A stretch of 64,000 nt of DNA from Batillaria attramentaria. Taxonomy: Eukaryota; Mollusca; Gastropoda; Batillariidae. The position numbers and the translations under genes were made by a program. The notes below the pieces were generated by a model. The model saw only the letters and a program-made list of their open reading frames with translations, was not told where the DNA came from and did not search any database. Where the stretch lies: contig JACVVK020000486.1 of the NCBI GenBank assembly GCA_018292915.2, forward strand, positions 234,501 to 298,500, written 5' to 3'. Below, piece by piece: positions 11,640 through 23,410 of this stretch (positions are counted from its first letter, which is position 1; each line of letters starts with the position of its first letter).

Positions 11640-12480
11640 CAACACACACTACAACAGCTTGCATCAGGTGTGGTATTTTTTCTTTTTGGTGTAGTCCTCC
11701 TGGGTGTGGTAGAGTTTGAAGCATGGCGTGATGCACAGTGCCTCTGCATAATCTAGGCATTCAGGTCTGCTTTCTATTGGATGTGGCATCCTCAGCGCCC
11801 TGACCAGCAGCACATGCTTTCTCAAAACATATCTCACAGTTTCAGTATGGTCAAAGTTTCCCATTTGTTGCTGGCAACAAGGCATTTGCCGCCACACTCT
11901 GCAAGGGTTAGCCTCTTCAACGTGGGCTTACCTCGTCGCTGTTGGTTCTGTCGACCAACTCCATATAGAGCTGTGTCAGCAGCACCAATGAAGACGTCCT
12001 CCAGATAATACACAGCAACCATCTCACCAGCCTGATGGAATCTGACATCGGGTTCAGACTGTGGCTCAGCATCACTGTCTCCTTCCTGTAGCTCAGGGTC
12101 CGGTTCCGAGTCTGACTCTGCGTCTTCGTCAAAGAGCTCCCACAGTGTGAGGGACCGCTAGCTGGAGCGAGACGGTTGTGCCGCCAGACCAGGGGAGTCT
12201 CGTGTCTTTTCCCCCACCTCCGGTAACCCCTCTGACTGTATCGTTCGCGGCTGTGGAGCTTGTGGAGCTGGAGCTGTATTCCTTCCATCACAGATGGACT
12301 TTAGAGGATAAGTCCCCGTACGGATATGCTGATATGCACAAAAAACATGGGTAAGCCTTGGTATCTTCACTCCTCCAACCACTGTGATGGGAAGACTTCC
12401 AGCAGGCACTCGATGAGGGCTTCCATGATCCTGTTGGCATCTGGATGTGACGCAGGGCCGTGGTGTAGGCAGTCATGCTC
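11640..12480 (-). pseudogene. Decayed transposon ORF with acidic region
   Basis: Several minus frames carry protein-like pieces: PRLTHVFCAYQHIRTGTYPL, then LWELFDEDAESDSEPDPEL with an acidic run, then GEMVAVYYLEDVFIGAADT and ECGGKCLVASNKWETLTILK. The VAVYYLEDVFIG part parallels VAVGYENGWYPG at the end of the 8948-9466 protein, so the segment is probably the C-terminal half of another transposon protein. Frames change several times. Confidence 0.4.
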
Positions 12481-12758
12481 TTGTGAAACGTTCACATGAT
12501 ATAATTTGTCGGAAAGAATAATAGGATATTAGGATTATTTCATGAAACACATTTTTCAAAATTATTTTAAAGAAAAACTTTGAGAAGTTGTACATCGGGG
12601 AATGTATTTAGTGTGCACATCGGAGAAGAGACAGACACCCAAGAAATCATGTATGTTTTAGACTAGATGAGGACGTACTGCATGCATGCATGCGTGCATA
12701 CATGCATGATGTGCGTTTTAAGGTTATAGGATGGTTGACAAGAGACTGGTAAAACTTA

Positions 12759-13064
12759 CTACTTTGGTGCCTCAGCTGCTGGATCAGTTTGAGACTTTGA
12801 AGCCATAAATCTGCCAGTTGTCCATTTCACCACAGGCGTGTGGACAGAAGGTCTGCGATCAGAAGCAGAGAGACTGTTCCACTTCCTGATGATGTGACCA
12901 CACTCGACAGGGCTCAGGGGTGGACGCTCATCCAATAGATCAGCCAAGTAGTTGGCCAGCGCAACAACTGCGCCATACCCGGGTATGTTGTTTGGCCCAA
13001 CAGAATCCTGAAAAGCATTAGTTGCAGGAATCAGGCACATTTCTTTACAACTGTGAGAGTACAT
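12759..13064 (-). pseudogene. Transposon-type N-terminal fragment
   Basis: A 101-aa frame with YGAVVALANYLADLLDERPP, LSPVECGHIIRKWNSLSASD and KWTTGRF. The pattern (LxxxLxxLxxxP.L....V..I...WN.L...D) resembles conserved N-terminal segments of mollusc transposon proteins, but I cannot name the family. Flanked by other TE fragments on the same strand. Confidence 0.35.
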
Positions 13065-13156
13065 GGGAGAGGAGATTTAAAAAAAGGGAGAGAAGTGACA
13101 GACTGAGGTGACTGAATTTTCTTTTCCCTCTTTTCATTCGTATTGCTTACGTTGTC

Positions 13157-13487
13157 ATCAATAGGAGATCCGCGAAAAGTAAGTACTACACTACTGACTC
13201 ATTGAAGGTGTTGTTCAGGGACGACATCTTCAATTTTTGGAAAGAGGTTAACTTATTTTATGAAATATATAGTCTGTCCCATTTGTATAGTCTTTCTTTG
13301 ACCTCCGTATTCAGTGTTTAAGTCCCAGAAGAAACTCATTTAAACCCTGCAGATTTTTAACATATATTTACATCCTGTTTTATTGTATGCTCTTTTATTT
13401 TTAATGACCTGGCAGAAAGGGACCTCGCTTAGCCGCGAAATAGTCTTTGTAGCTTGCGCGGCGTAAAGCCCTAAATAACTAACTAAC
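13157..13487 (+). mobile_element. SINE with AACT tail, copy 2
   Basis: About 330 bp alignable end to end with the copy at 10368-10703, including TTCATTGAAGGTGTTGTTCA-like sequence near the head and the same CGCGAAATAGTCTTTG...AACTAAC tail. It abuts piggyBac fragment B. No clear target duplication remains. Confidence 0.88.
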
Positions 13488-13489
13488 TT

Positions 13490-14345
13490 GCTGGCAATAA
13501 TTCTGGGAAGTGTTCCTCATGGCTGACGATGCGGCCAAGAGTGCAAGCCGGTTTTTCAGCTGCTGCGGCTGCTGCAGGAACAGGTGACGTGCAAAGGGAT
13601 TTGCACACATCCTTCACCACATCGTCCGGGCACTTCTTCCTGCGATGCTTTGAAGTCCTGTGGATGTTGTGGATGATCATGCTCTTGATTTTCACCAGCG
13701 TCAGCACATGGAAGAATCCCCCCCCCTCCCCCCACCCACCATTTGCACTGCCGCTGATGCATCTGGAAGAATGCTATGAGCTGATTAGACTGGTCAACAC
13801 CTGCCGTGTTGGTGATGTAATCAATGACTGCTGCGGGTTTCCTTTTCAACTCGAATCAAGCTTGCGTGAGCTGCTGCTATGGCTTGTGCATGGTGGCGAG
13901 ACTTTAAACGTCTTTTTTTGTTTATCCACTGGGTGCTGACGATATGTCCACGACGACAGTATTCAGTGGTTCCTGGTTGCAGTCTGCTCTCAGCGAGGTT
14001 CTTGGGCACGTGCACGCGATTCTTGCAGACAGTGCCACAAACCACTGTTCCTATTTCAGCCAGATCCTGGCACATCCTTTGTTTGCAGTAATAGTTGTCA
14101 ATGAACAGCCAATGTCCTTGGTGCAAAAATGGCTCCATCAGCTGACGAACCACATTGTAAGGCTTAATGCTGAGCTCAGGATATTCAAAAAATGATTCCA
14201 GTCAGCAGACGTAGCCTGTTTCACTCTCAGAAAGTTCATAGAATTTGAAGCCCCGCTTTGTAGGTTTATCTTTCATGTACACGCTGACCCTGCTGGGACT
14301 CTTAAAACTAAAAGGGCACATGGCCTCATCAATACAGATGTTTCG
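13490..14345 (-). pseudogene. piggyBac-type transposase, C-terminal fragment (broken)
   Basis: Read on minus: YYPGRNICIDEAMCPF (first catalytic Asp), RVSVYMKDKPTKRGFKFYEL, then GHWLFIDNYYC (second Asp) with GTVCKNRVHVPKNL. After a frameshift come AAVIDYITNTAGVDQSNQLI (third Asp region) and, shifted again, IHRTSKHRRKKCPD. It ends at HFPELLPAS, where the SINE 13157-13487 begins. A stop follows SETGYVC at about 14205. At least three disablements make it non-functional. DDE_Tnp_1_7 family knowledge supports the call. Confidence 0.8.
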
Positions 14346-14374
14346 TCCTGGGTAGTACATATATATACACTGCT

Positions 14375-15010
14375 TTGAAGCGGTTCTGATGATGATGATG
14401 AAACTTTATTTATCAACGGTAAAAGTTTTGACAGAAATTCGCCAGTTTGCAAACTTGCTGTTGCTAATACTACAGAGACTATCTATCAAGGAAAAAAGGG
14501 AGCAGATATAAAAGGTATTATGCACTAAGCTACAAGAAACAAAAACCATCGAGAAAAATGTCCATCAGGTCAAAATGCATTCACACACACGTGCGACCTT
14601 CGTAAACACAGATCACTGATACAATACTGAAGTGATGCAAAATAGAAAATCAAAATAACAGGTTGCCGCGTAACGTACGTTACGTGCGATCCATCAGGTA
14701 CTGTTTGAGTGCACACTTAAACGTAGAAGTAGATATATTTAGTTTCAGGTGTGAAGGGAGAGAATTCCATTGATGTTCCAGCGAAGGAAAGGCTTGTTTT
14801 GAATAAGTCAATACGGGGTAATGGTAAGCGCAGGATGCCATTCCTCGAGGTCTTCTCATGCTGCTGATTTAAATTAAAAAGAGTTTTCAGATATGGTGGC
14901 ATTTTCTCATTGAAGATTTTATGTATGAATACACACTTATTGTAAGTAAGCTGGTGTTCAAGGCTAAGAAGATTAAGCTTTTTTAATGAAGGTGCTCAAG
15001 GAAGGGTCGC
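14375..15010 (-). mobile_element. LINE ORF2 C-terminal remnant inserted in the transposon cluster
   Basis: The minus strand encodes KMPPYLKTLFN, QHEKTSRNG, LRLPLPRIDLFKTSLSF and AGTSMEFSPF, matching the LINE C-terminal pattern YxTRxxxxLxxPxPRTxxxKxSFxxxGxxxWN. It ends at AAATAAAGTTTCATCATCATC. It separates piggyBac fragment B from the Mutator/piggyBac fragments at higher coordinates. Confidence 0.65.
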
Positions 15011-15639
15011 ACTTTGTGGATTAGGTTGTGTCCTGGCTGGCCCCGCGGAACAAATGGGGCGTTGTTGGCTACATGAAGAAACATGATGATTGCAATGAAC
15101 CTGTCATGGGACATTTAGTACCATGCACGTGAGGGCTGAGAAAACATTCACCACAGCTCGTGCACACATAGCATGACAACAGTAAGAGATACACTGAGTC
15201 TGACACTTTTACTGCACTCTCCAGCCAGTTTGACATTAGCATGCACAGTTTTATATCAATATCTTTGTAGTGAGAGAAACTGTGACGGGGGCAAGTTCAT
15301 TAATAGCTAAAATAAACACATTCTGAGAAAGTTGAGGCAAGTCTGTATCTGCAGCTAAAGTGACGCACATCACGACAACTGAAGCCATAGATGTTCTATA
15401 CGCCCACACAGGTTCCAACAGCATGGGGAAACAAGTTGGCAACCTGTGAAAGTTCTACAACTGTCTGGCACCATACACAGCACCCTCACGCTGTTCGCGT
15501 TCGCAATGACGAACTTCATCAATCTTTTTTCAGTGATCGTTTCTCATTTTTGGAGGACCTCCTGGAGGCTGTCTTCAACCTTTATATTATAGACCCTCCT
15601 CCTCCTTCACATGCCTTTCTGCCAGTCCGCCCGCTGTTA

Positions 15640-16300
15640 GGTCAAGTGCCAGCATAACATCCAACAGCGCTGATGACCCTTTGTTGTGCTGCTGCACACA
15701 AATCGCCACTGCTCTGTCCACTGTGTGATGGCCAAAGGAGAGAGTGGAATGATTCGTTTGAATTTTGGGTTTTCTCAGCGAGACAGCAAGCAAGAAGCTG
15801 GTCACCAAGGCGCCTGTACACTGGGATAAGGGCCTTGGCTAGTGCCTTGGAGTTTGGCTGCGGCTTCTTTGTAGAGTTTGTGCTCGCTGCCAAAAACTAC
15901 AAGATTACCTCGCCTGGAGGGCAGCGACTGTGGTGTAGGTCTACATCACTGCTGATGGTGTGAAAGAATAAAGCCCACACTGCATTTTCCATTGAGGTCA
16001 GATCCCCAGCATTGTCCTTTATTGCGCGGCCATGGTAATTAGTGAGACTTTTAATGTACTCATCCTTGAGCTTGCCACTCTCACCACTGGGAAGTTTTTG
16101 GGCTTTCCTCTTCTCCACAAGGTTCCACAAGGCTGTCCCCATCATTTTCGTGACACGGCTGACACATTCAACTTTGTTGGTTTCATGGCCAGGGTATTGG
16201 TTGTCCTTCAGGAGCTTGGCGTACGCCTTCTCATCTCCGTCACCCAGCATCTCTGTGTAAGGGAATTTGTGAAGCGCCAATGATCGCTGAAACATTATGA
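15640..16300 (-). pseudogene. Mutator-like transposase fragment
   Basis: On minus: FPYTEMLGDGDEKAYAKL, VECVSRVTKMMGTALWNLVE, GKLKDEYIKSLTNYHGRAIK, MENAVWALFFHTISSDVDLH and CPPGEV. After a frame break come LIPVYRRLGDQLLACCL and EKTQNSNESFHSLLW. These blocks match the invertebrate Mutator-like transposable-element domain (YTTMLSDGD, GTALRNL, AIxxN, HCPxG, KTQNxNESxNxxxW). It is joined to piggyBac sequence at about 16300 and is broken by at least one frameshift. Confidence 0.75.
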
Positions 16301-16610
16301 TCGCAGGTGTTGACATTGTGAAATCCACCAGGTAGTAAAGACCCCGAGTCAGCCAACCCCCAAGCTTTTATCCCCCACTTCATGGGCTTCGATGGAACAT
16401 ACGGCAAGAAAGAACACCTGCCCCTGAGTTTTATCATGGCTTCGTCTACTGCCATATATACTTGTGAGGAAAATAGTGCCTCTTGAACTGTCTTTCGGCA
16501 TTGTCAAGGATTGGTCTCACCTTGTGAAGTTTGTCATGGTTGGGGTCATGATGTCTGGAAGTAAACTATACGCATCTTCTCGTACAAGAGAGCTGTCTTT
16601 CTCTGAGGTA
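16290..16610 (-). pseudogene. piggyBac-type transposase, second fragment (different copy)
   Basis: The minus strand encodes HDPNHDKLHKVRPILDNAER, then after one frameshift AVDEAMIKLRGRCSF, PYVPSKPMKWGIKAWGLADS and YYLVDFTM. This is the first catalytic-Asp region of piggyBac transposases and overlaps in family position with the 14345 fragment. It is therefore a separate copy and not the missing N-terminus of that fragment. It runs directly into Mutator-like sequence near 16300. Confidence 0.78.
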
Positions 16611-17574
16611 AGCTTCTATTTTTTTCAAGCAGTATGAAATGTCTGTTTTGGTACTGAAGTCAAGCGGTATGAAGCGGTACCGGACTACGTGACTCAAGCG
16701 ATATGGCGTGGTAGGGGAAGTCAGGAGTTAAATAACTAGAGTAATATGTTTAACACTTTGATAATATGGATGTAACTTGTCCCGGAAAAACTACCACACA
16801 ACCTAGACGGTTAACTCCTATATATTGTTTATTTTGTCTCTGGATATCTGATTTTTCTGTATCCCTAGTGTGCTTGTCGTGTGTCACTGAACACATTTAA
16901 TGTTGACCTACCCTACTAAAGACTTGATAGATAAGTATTTGTTATGCTACTGTCACATTGCAGACAGTTACTCTAGAACATGCTTCGTTTCCCTGCAGTT
17001 CTTTAATGGTCTTAGACTCTCTAAAGTGGCCACAATATTCGTGAAACATCCTTAGCCACCCTACTCCTCCTAACTGGGCAGCACCAACCTGGGAGAGGCG
17101 GCGGCAAATACCAACAGTAGCCTAGCTCAGATCTGCTCCGTATGGTCTTGACATTGCCTATAATACACATCTGGCATTGGTCACTGAGATACATTGGTCA
17201 CCTCCTACTGCTCCCAGACATGTCCATGAATACATGCCAACAGGTGTGAACTTCTCCATTGAATGACAAAAAAAAAAAAGACAAAAAAAATGATAATAAT
17301 AATTATAATACATGTAATACTAATTATCCCTGCAAGGAGCAAGCTGCCTGTGCCATTAAATATAATGAGTTTGACAAATGAAAATAGTAAACTGCTAACT
17401 GCAACACAATCAACTGTGTTCTTTCCTTCCTCTAGACCACAAAGATTAAAGCTGAACGCCAATACAGATTTTTTCCCACACATCTCTGCTCTTCATTTTC
17501 TTCTCACAACTTGTACACAGGTGCTGTGTGATGTACAGTACATTACATGTATTACGCATTCTGTACATTTCTGG
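16611..17574. other. Intergenic, no gene seen
   Basis: AT-rich sequence between the transposon cluster and SINE scraps. A short A-rich run at 17268-17310. Confidence 0.5.
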
Positions 17575-17770
17575 CGAATTAGTCTTTGTGGCTTGCGCAG
17601 CGTTAAGCCTCAAAAACTCACTCACTCACCCTGTACATTTCTGAGTCAAGGCAAGTCACACATCAAACCAGCATTGGATGGGTGGCATTTTTGTTACATT
17701 TTTGTTTTGTTTTTTCGTGTAGTGCAGGCACACTCAGCCGCAAATTAGTCTTTGGTGCTTGGGTGATTTA
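17575..17770 (+). mobile_element. Two 3'-tail fragments of the same SINE superfamily
   Basis: GCGAATTAGTCTTTGTGGC..GCGCAGCGTTAAGCC with a CACTCACTCAC tail (about 17575-17632), and CCGCAAATTAGTCTTTGG (about 17738-17760). Both match the 3' end of the SINE at 10368, one with a different tail repeat. Confidence 0.6.
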
Positions 17771-18085
17771 ATTTAGGAATTTGTGTCGGTGATGGACATG
17801 GCGTAATGGTGGTGGTGGTGGTTGTAGGGCAGAACCGACGACACAAAAAATGGTGGCCTGAGGGAAGCAGCGTTTGGTGGAGTCGATTACTCCACGCCAT
17901 GCAGTCTTGGCCAGCACACAACCCCGCTTACAGTCGTTTATGCCAACGTGAACGACCACGGTTTTGACGTGAGTGTTGGGTTCCGTGCCTTTCAGACGCT
18001 GAATAAGGCCCGCTCTGTCAAGCCCCGAGATGGAGATAACTTGTGTCTTCTCAGTGCACACTGCCATCTTGTTCTCATGGAGGCC
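17768..18085 (-). mobile_element. SGNH-esterase-like fragment, probably transposon-derived
   Basis: The minus strand reads VKTVVVHVGINDCKRG and later VIDSTKRCFPQATIFCVVGSAL, resembling block III of SGNH hydrolases found in ORF1 of some CR1 LINEs and in other TE proteins of molluscs. It has no catalytic Ser block and ends in a poly-Pro frameshift. Source element unknown. Confidence 0.4.
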
Positions 18086-18831
18086 TCTGAGACACTCATT
18101 TTATTGTTCAGGCCATAGACCCTTAACAGTAGATTCAGAGCACCTCACACTGGGGCAGCTGATACACGGTTGGTAGCTGAAAGAACCATTATAGTAGATT
18201 TAGACATGAAACCATATCCATACCCCGATGATCCGTGGCATTGATATCCTATGAGTAGACTTTCTCTGATATAAACACACATACACAGAAAGACAGTGGA
18301 GGATAGTTCTCAACTGTAAAACAGTTGTCAGTAGTTCAGTATTTGATTATGTAATAACAAATGCCGGGAAGATCTGCAGCTATGCCCCTGTTGGAAAAGT
18401 ACATGTATATTGCATCCCTGACCTCATTTTGCCATTTGAAGGTGTTCCTGAATTCATGGCTTAGTTTCTTGTTTTTATCTTGTCACTGCGCTAATATCCT
18501 TTCTCCACTTCTCCTGAAATGTCCTAGAAGACGTCAAGGTTTCTTATACTTTGTAGTGCCCATGAACCTCTGTTGGATGAGAAACTCTGGGATTCCATCT
18601 TCCCGAATAATGTTCTGTGTCATTTTCATTTTTATCAAGTTTGCTTGTCAAAAGTTAAGTCTGTTGTCATCAAACTTGCACGCTGTTTGTAATCTGGGTG
18701 CATCTTTCTCTTCATTTTCTCCACAACATCCACTCTACATTTATCACATTGTCTGTGATTGGCGATTCCAGACAGACGTTGACTAGCCAATTACAGGGGA
18801 AGAAAAGGAGTTAGCTGAAGTAGACACTTAC

Positions 18832-18926
18832 TGCTGCACGAAAGAAACTTCAGGATCGTCGTCATCTTCAGCAAGTTCCACCCCACGGAAGTGGCCTACG
18901 GTTTCACGGAATCGTGTAGCTGCCAT
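18832..18926 (-). CDS. First coding exon of an unidentified gene on the minus strand
   Basis: From ATG at 18926 the minus strand reads 31 codons (MAATRFRETVGHFRG...PEVSFVQ) plus two bases, ending at a perfect GTAAGT donor (18831-18826). An acidic run, AEDDDDPE, sits near the middle. Upstream DNA is CpG-rich and holds an inverted CCAAT box (ATTGG). This looks like a genuine host first exon. I do not recognise the protein and could not find the next exon in the degraded DNA downstream; it may lie beyond the transposon cluster, or the gene may be broken. Confidence 0.42.
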
Positions 18927-19074
18927 GCCACTACTGCAAATGTCGTCTGGTACTGCGTCAAGTTTTGCGCCGCAAACGGTGAGCCGATGGGTGATCTGCC
19001 TTGAACGTCCAATCAGAACGCGGGACACATAGTCTCTTCGGTGGTCAGATAGGTACGTGTGCAAAACTGCTCAG

Positions 19075-19300
19075 TTTTGTCGCGACAAAAAATGGCCTGT
19101 AAGTTTTCGCGAAAAAACTGCCACCTTTTTTGTCACTAAAAAATTGACTGCACAGGCAATTTTTTTCGCCAAAAAATGGCCATCAATTTTCTTCAGAAAA
19201 TGGTATGCTATTTTTTATTTTAATTTTTTTTTGCAAAAAACGATTTTTTCGCGAAAAGTTTTTGTCGCTAAAAAATGGATTTTTTGCGAAAAGATGGAAT
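19075..19300. repeat. Degenerate cluster of TTTTCGCGAAAAAATGGC-type motifs
   Basis: About eight to nine variants of a roughly 22-25-bp motif built on a self-complementary TTTTCGCGAAAA core, often followed by ATGGC. It lies about 150-370 bp upstream of the minus-strand first exon at 18926. Confidence 0.7.
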
Positions 19301-20097
19301 TTTGTCTGGAATCGCTAATCATAACTGTCTGTCAACACACTTCAGATCAGGCACTTCCTCAAACTGACACACCCTTGCATTCAACAACTCTCACACACTA
19401 CCAGACCTTGTCCTTTTAACGAGTATTCAGCTATGTAGCCATGTACAGATACATGTGATGGTAATGAAGAATGATCTTATTCTTACAAGAGCTGTAGGGG
19501 CTTTCCAAGTACATGTAGATAAATAAAGAGGGGAATAAATACCTACATGAATAATAGATGAATAATAAATCGGTTACATAAATAAGCATACATAACATAC
19601 ACTCAAACACTCCAGCCTGCAAGTTAATTGGAACAGCCGTACTCCAGCTTGGTAGAAAGGCAAGTTTCTGCATGTCTGGCTTCATGGCAGTTGACGAAAA
19701 AGATTTTTGGCATCTCAATTTCCACAATGAAAACTACACATACACAGCTTCCCAATACATGCACACTCAGAGCTAAAAGTTAATGGTGGTGTTGTCGATG
19801 TTTTTTTTTTTGTTTGGTTGGTCGTTTTTTTTTTTCTTTCTTTCTTGTTTTTGGATTTTTCGGTTTTTTTTGGAAGGGAGGGAGGGGGTTGTCCTGCCCT
19901 GTTTATACAATATAGCCGTCAGTTTATATATAGTTACATATTTGTGTATGAGTGTTCTCAGTGAGATCCCCACAATGTGAAAAGCACACAAAGCCCGTTG
20001 CTCGTGAATCTTTCAACACATTTTGTCTGCTGCTCGTATATTTTGCGTCTAAGTACTGTGAATTTCCTTTCTGTCTGTTTTCTGTCTGTCTGTTGTT

Positions 20098-20122
20098 GTT
20101 TGTGTGTGTGTGTGTGTGTGTT
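20098..20122. repeat. TG microsatellite
   Basis: (TG)n followed by a T run in intergenic DNA. Confidence 0.9.
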
Positions 20123-20918
20123 TTTTTTTTTTTGAACAAATGTACCTGTTGTATATTGCCACTGAATATCTACATCATGGAATTTTGGTGAAACTGAATT
20201 TTTAGAATAGTGCAGGATGTCCTGTATTGTATGGTACACTTTCCTCCTGCATTTTCTCAATATCAACTTGCACCAAAATTCCTCTAACAATGTTCGATGC
20301 TGAGCTGGCCTTTTGCTCATGCAGCCCTGGTTTGTTGAACTTTTTGAAATTTTGTCCAGCATGTGTAAACAACTGTTCAAAATCCAGGGTGGATGGATAA
20401 GTGTTTGATAAAGGTATTTAGGTTTACCTGATGTGATATGTGTAATATCGTTATATATATCGAAGTATTCATTACCAGAATGCCATCTCCTACTATGTTA
20501 TTGTGCACTAAATGCTTCTATTTCTAATAAGTATTATTTTTGCCAGTGTATATATATATTATTACTAACTTATTCTGCTTACTCAAGTGTGATTCATACT
20601 ATGAAACAAAGCTTGTATAATGCACTCTAATGTATGTGTTTTTTGTTTTTTTTGGTTTCGTTTTGCTTGATGCTATACGCAAGATATTGAAATAAAAATG
20701 TCCTGGAAATGAGTAAGATCGCAGTTCGATAAATTGTATTATATGCATGTTTGTTGATGTTTGTTGGCACTGGCACACACTGCAGTAAATTATATTGTTT
20801 CTATGTCTCTTTGTGTTCGTATGTTATATGTCTGTGTTAATTGTGTACCTTTCTAAGTTTTGATGTTTCTGTCTGTTGTTTCTCTGCATGGACAAGACAT
20901 GGTCGTCGTCTACTACCA

Positions 20919-20924
20919 CACACA

Positions 20925-20961
<37 letters not shown>
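20919..20961. repeat. CA microsatellite
   Basis: Near-pure (CA)n of about 40 bp in intergenic DNA. Confidence 0.95.
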
Positions 20962-20962
<1 letters not shown>

Positions 20963-21688
20963 TCCAGACACTAGTAGACGGCGTGCAATTCCATAAGTTT
21001 TCTTGACTTTCATTAAACAGACAACCAGTAACAATACTAGTGACACACATACAGACTGGCACAGCAGACGAAAGTGTTAAACATCAGCACATGCACATGA
21101 TGAATACATTAAAACCTGATATGCTGGGAAGAAAACGGACCATATATGTATCACAAATCTATGGTTTAGGGGTACCGGATATTCGTGGTACGAAGCAATA
21201 TTTTACAATAAAAAAAGAAAAAAAGTTACAGTACAAAATAAATGGTATAACACAAAATGCACATGGACATGATCCGTGAGATTTCAACTAAAACGTAACA
21301 TGCGCACGTCTTTGCGGAATGCAAGACACCACATGGAAGGGAGAGGGGGTCAACTACATGAAACTATACAGAATGTTCACGATCACCAAGTCAATGGCTG
21401 TAGTTACCAATAATGTTACCAATGGCTTTACACCCTTCTCACTTATTACCATCATCATGGTCAAATATTTTAACTGAGGTAGGTTAGCTGAGAAAATCTG
21501 AACCGATTTGCATGGCATCAAAGGTCAGAACTGTTCTGCTGTTCAACAGATGTCTGAGTTTGTCTCGTTGATTTTCTACCGAAGGGTTTTGTGTGTGTGT
21601 GTGGTGTTTGGGGGTTTAATGTCCTTTTCCACCGCATATGGGTGATATCAAAGACGGGGCAACGATGAAAAAGCCAGCACAAATATTT

Positions 21689-21763
21689 GGCTCCAGCCGG
21701 GATACGAATTCACGACCTGAGCATTGGAAGTCCAATGCTCTACCATTTGTCCACCCTGGCTCC
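21689..21763 (-). mobile_element. tRNA-like SINE head relic
   Basis: The minus strand folds partly like a tRNA (GGTGGACAAATGGTAGAGCA as A-box region, GTGAATTCGTATCCCGG as degenerate B box), but the anticodon arm is irregular and the acceptor stem does not pair. It sits in repeat-rich DNA beside a TG/G run. Confidence 0.4.
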
Positions 21764-21767
21764 CTGC

Positions 21768-21802
21768 GTGTGTGTGTGTGTGTGTGGGGGGGGGGGGGGG
21801 GA
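21768..21802. repeat. TG microsatellite with G run
   Basis: (GT)n followed by about 16 G residues, next to the tRNA-like relic at 21689-21763. Confidence 0.9.
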
Positions 21803-23410
21803 CCAAAAATTGGCATGAGAAAAATCCCCTGTAAATCTTTAAAATTAAATACGAAAAAGGATCAGACTAGTATTCAGAATTTTCAGGTGGGGTGGGGGGA
21901 CTTGTCAGACTGCACCCCTGCTTCGCAGACAGGCACATCACCTCTCTTGTCCCAACAAAATATTTTCTTCCTTTTGCTCAGTAAATACTGACCTTTGTGC
22001 CATGCCAGGTTCACACGTGTAATCCTACCGACTGCTTGGCATAAGGAACAAGCATCATTCATACACACGCACAGAGATCAGTTACTGACTCGCGTAACAT
22101 ACAGCTCTGGCAATTACCGGCCCAAGATACTGTGACGGGAGCCTAATGCCTCTTGATCTCCAATAAGTATGTAAATAGTGTCTAACGCCACCATCTTTGA
22201 ATTAGTCACACTGGACAAAGCATTTCCCAATGTACACAAATCCCGCTTCAAAAGGAAAGCTGAAGCAAGAGAATGGATGAGATGAAACAACTGGTATTAT
22301 ATGGAAATCTCCACAAGGCAAACACACACACACACATACACTGTATATGCAATCAGTGCTTATATTCATAATGGTGGACTGGACTACTGCTACTACTACT
22401 ACCACCAGCCTTACAGGAGTATAAAAATGGAAGCCATGCGCACTGCACTGTTATTCCTTTACATTTTAATCTTGGAATCCAAGACACAATGTTCAAATCA
22501 AACGTATAGCTTCGGCATCTACAAATACTTAAGCATAATTATGTATATGCAGCTGTACATATTTACATATCAGTCATATGACACCAATACAATAAAGGCT
22601 ATACATAACATTGATGTCGAACTCACTCATGTCACTGCACTGTCTCAAACAAAATAAAAAGTAAACGTTTTCCCCAAAATTATACACATAAGAGGTAAAT
22701 TGTTTCTGCTCGGACAGAAAGCACTCAAGTAACTATATACAGAAAATTAACAACACTCTTATATGTACACCTTGCATGTTTGTTTGTTTGTTTGTTTTCT
22801 TAAAGGTGATTTATACACTACCTTATTCCAGCTGTCTGGAAGTCTTTTTGCAATGTACATGTCACTACAGTCCTCACAGAGGAAAATCTTACATCTTTTC
22901 TAGAGTGGATTAGCTAGCATTGCTCCGTTCTGCTAACATATCCGTGAGGCAATCACCAGCACGCTTCAGGAAAAGTTCTAAGTCTATTTTTATACAATTC
23001 ATCTGACTATTAAATATTTCCTAACTTACTTTACTGACGTACTGACTCTACAGAATATTTTTCCTGAGAGATACTGTCAGTCAAATTAAAAAAACAAAAT
23101 TAGAACAAAGTTTACTTTCTACGGACAAGACGACTGTTTCTTCCCAAAAAGTGGTCAAATGAAGTTACAGTTACACTAAAATTCCTAGCACACAATGTGT
23201 AGCTTCCTAGTACCAAGTGCGTCTGTGACTGGTGATTTAGCAGGCTATAGTGGCGATACTGCTGGTTATGCAGGTGATCTGTCTGGCTATACACTGGTGA
23301 ACTATTTGACTACACCAGTGATTTAGAGGGACGCGACGATCAAGTTGACCACACCGGTGACTCAGCTGGTTACATGATACGCTGATGATAAAGTCGGAAA
23401 CACCAGTGAT

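Larger units (their letters stand above)
19321..23410. other. Intergenic, no gene seen; probably includes PPP1R11 3' UTR
   Basis: AT-rich DNA with microsatellites and a tRNA-like relic. Near 23222-23425 a motif like CTGGTGA..TAGC recurs about every 30-45 bp just downstream of and through the PPP1R11 stop. Confidence 0.45.
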
